Source of the DNA: an uncultured Lachnospiraceae bacterium | GTDB lineage: Bacteria > Bacillota > Clostridia > Lachnospirales > Lachnospiraceae | NCBI GenBank assembly: GCA_947174015.1 | Contig: CAMWHJ010000020.1 | Location: 1-49,800, forward strand | Direction of reading: 5' to 3' | Length of the DNA stretch: 49,800 nt | Shown here: in pieces, positions 48,654 through 49,800 of the stretch | Layout of the letters: the number at the start of each line of letters is the position of its first letter | Position numbering within the stretch: position 1 is the first letter of the stretch | The notes under the pieces: generated by a model | Told to the model about the DNA's origin: nothing | Database searches by the model: none | Seen by the model: only the letters and a program-made list of their open reading frames with translations | Translations under genes and position numbers: made by a program

Positions 48654-48741
48654 GCCAAAAATGCAAAAGCAAACAAAAAAGTGCAAATTCCATATTTGTC
48701 GCTTCTTAAGGATAGTTATCCCTTTGACTAACTTGGAATAT

Positions 48742-49137
48742 TTAGAGAGAAAGTGCTTTTTGTAAATCTGAAATAAATTGAGCCTGCTGCTTTTTCAGAT
48801 AAGATTTTACAAAAGGTTTCATAAATACCTTTTTTGCAGTCACCTCTTCTGTAAAATCTATTTCTGTTTCATTTCCTTTTTGAGTGAAAATACCAATCCA
48901 GTGACCTTTCATATTGCTGTTTTCCATATCAAATTCCCAACGCTGGTAAGGTTCCATAGTGGTAATTGTAAATGTTGTAGCATAATTGTTCTTAGTATAT
49001 TCTATGAACTGTTTTTCATTCAAAACTTCCGTCCTGCTTATATCGCTGCGCCATATATAGTTCTCAAAATCCGTAACAAGTTCCCATACTTTGTGAATAT
49101 TATGGGGAAAAGTAGCTTTTATATTTGAAATTGCCAT
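48742..49137 (-). CDS. SRPBCC family protein (polyketide cyclase-like)
   Basis: A 131-aa single-domain protein of the START/SRPBCC fold. It begins MAISNIKATFPHNIHKVWELVTDFENYIWRSDISRTEVL and has the typical EPYQRWEFDMENSNMKGHWIGIFTQKGNETEIDFTEEVTA strands and a C-terminal helix (VKSYLKKQQAQFISDLQKAL). These bind small hydrophobic ligands; the substrate is unknown. TTAGGAGG precedes the start on the minus strand. Confidence 0.88.
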   Translation of the reverse strand: MAISNIKATFPHNIHKVWELVTDFENYIWRSDISRTEVLNEKQFIEYTKNNYATTFTITTMEPYQRWEFDMENSNMKGHWIGIFTQKGNETEIDFTEEVTAKKVFMKPFVKSYLKKQQAQFISDLQKALSL

Positions 49138-49185
49138 GTTTCAATACCTCCTAATGTTCTGATTTATTTATGGTATAATTTTAAG

Positions 49186-49653
49186 TTAATCCCACCAACA
49201 ATAATAAGTGAAATAATCATCAGTGAGTAGTTTTGGACTTGGAATTAGCGTACCATTATCATCAATAAAAAAAGTCCCTTGTGAAATAGCTATTTCCTCT
49301 CCGAGATCGCTTGGAAATATATCTTGTGGCTCATTAAAGATTTGTTTTATGTCATAAAATGATAATTTGCTGAAAATAATCAAGGTGTCTGCACATATGT
49401 ACTGCTCAATATTATCTTCTTCTAACCCATAGACTTGTACAAAAATTTTTGCAGTTCCATCTATGCTAAGCAATTTTTCAATCAAGGCAATGTACGCTTG
49501 TTTCCCTGTAAGACGTTCGCATTGGAAATCCGTAAAATCATCTGTTGGGTCTAAGAAATCCTTATATGTAAACCAATAATTATTTGTATAGTTCCTGTTC
49601 ATTTTATCAGCTTTTAGCAATGTTAAAATAGTGCCCTTTTGTTGGTTGGTCAT
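49186..49653 (-). CDS. Unknown 155-aa acidic protein, possible immunity type
   Basis: Not recognised. The protein is soluble and acidic (NYWFTYKDFLDPTDDFTDFQCE at about 25-46; DIFPSDLGEEIAISQGTFFIDDNG; ends DYFTYYCWWD). Start at 49653 follows AAGGAAG on the minus strand. Acidic, tryptophan- and tyrosine-rich proteins of this size near SMI1/KNR4-like genes are often immunity proteins of polymorphic toxins. Upstream on the same strand lies the tail of another such gene. The assignment is by context only. Confidence 0.5.
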   Translation of the reverse strand: MTNQQKGTILTLLKADKMNRNYTNNYWFTYKDFLDPTDDFTDFQCERLTGKQAYIALIEKLLSIDGTAKIFVQVYGLEEDNIEQYICADTLIIFSKLSFYDIKQIFNEPQDIFPSDLGEEIAISQGTFFIDDNGTLIPSPKLLTDDYFTYYCWWD

Positions 49654-49702
49654 GTTGTTTCTTCCTTAAAATTCTGATTTTTCCAGTCTTACAAATTTGA
49701 AT

Positions 49703-49800
49703 TTATCTTTTCTTATATACGATAATCTGCGGCTCCGCTCCATTGCAACCATATTCACACACAAGCAGATAATTGTCATCTGCCGCAATACCATAACATC
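49703..49800 (-). CDS. C-terminal part of an unknown gene (cut by window end)
   Basis: The minus strand reads YGIAADDNYLLVCEYGCNG... ending IIVYKKR and a stop at 49703. The frame is open to the window edge. The pattern (DNYLLVCEYG, then a hydrophobic strand and basic end) resembles tails of SMI1/KNR4-type immunity proteins, but only about 32 residues are visible. Confidence 0.5.
   Translation of the reverse strand, partial: CYGIAADDNYLLVCEYGCNGAEPQIIVYKKR

Overview
The window looks like chromosome from a spore-forming, low-to-moderate GC Firmicute, most likely a Lachnospiraceae (Clostridia) member. The reasons are a spoIIA operon and an alpha/beta-type SASP, a T-box in front of valS, sigma-A promoters with 17-bp spacing, strong AGGAGG-type ribosome sites, and families typical of that group (DUF6465, DUF4317, DUF2225, TraX, DUF1700/DUF4097/PspC, Rpn nucleases). 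The species cannot be named from sequence alone. No rRNA, tRNA, CRISPR array or intact transposase gene was found.

Layout. 1-1900: an Rpn-type PD-(D/E)XK nuclease and decayed Rpn pieces. 2000-4315: an envelope/stress operon (PadR regulator, DUF1700, DUF4097, PspC) with an operator over its promoter. 4490-5577: TraX and a SASP. 5686-9340: a minimal SUF pair (sufC and a SufB/D-like scaffold) and a glycogen debranching enzyme. 9603-13444: a coiled-coil protein, then T-box and valS. 13886-16798: folC, a 47-aa ORF and a zinc-ribbon/TPR membrane protein. 16945-18431: spoIIAA-spoIIAB-sigF. 18607-24919: a GH13 amylase-type enzyme, glnS, DUF2225 and a MocR regulator. 25051-29471: DUF6465, a LiaF-like protein, and a PrsA-like lipoprotein next to a soluble hybrid histidine kinase.

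29540-36600 is a cobalt/corrinoid region. A cobalamin riboswitch precedes a secreted CbiK-like chelatase lipoprotein, a two-module surface lipoprotein and a BtuFCD/FecBCD-type ABC transporter. Convergent to it, across a shared 17-bp-stem terminator, is a CDF metal exporter behind a NiCo (czcD) riboswitch. Import and export of the same metal are thus under opposite RNA sensors.

36900-47100 is accessory-like and rich in NAD+/ADP-ribose chemistry: an AlkD-type glycosylase, then DUF4291-NADAR-macrodomain-KptA, and 5 kb later a zinc-type macrodomain with a SirTM sirtuin. Between them lie possible immunity-type genes, a LacI regulator, an HPr-like protein, a CD3324-type regulator and truncated genes (DUF4317, HxlR). 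The end carries a MATE pump, an SRPBCC protein and two immunity-like genes on the minus strand.

The most striking non-genic signal is a dispersed family of miniature inverted-repeat elements. Their ends read GTAACTGTTCAG...CTGAACAGTTAC. At least twelve full, partial or decayed copies occur in the window. Three long copies and one 26-bp copy are flanked by perfect 8-bp direct repeats, and one more by a 7/8 match. GTAA ends plus 8-bp duplications match what is known of the IS66 family, so these look like IS66-mobilised MITEs.
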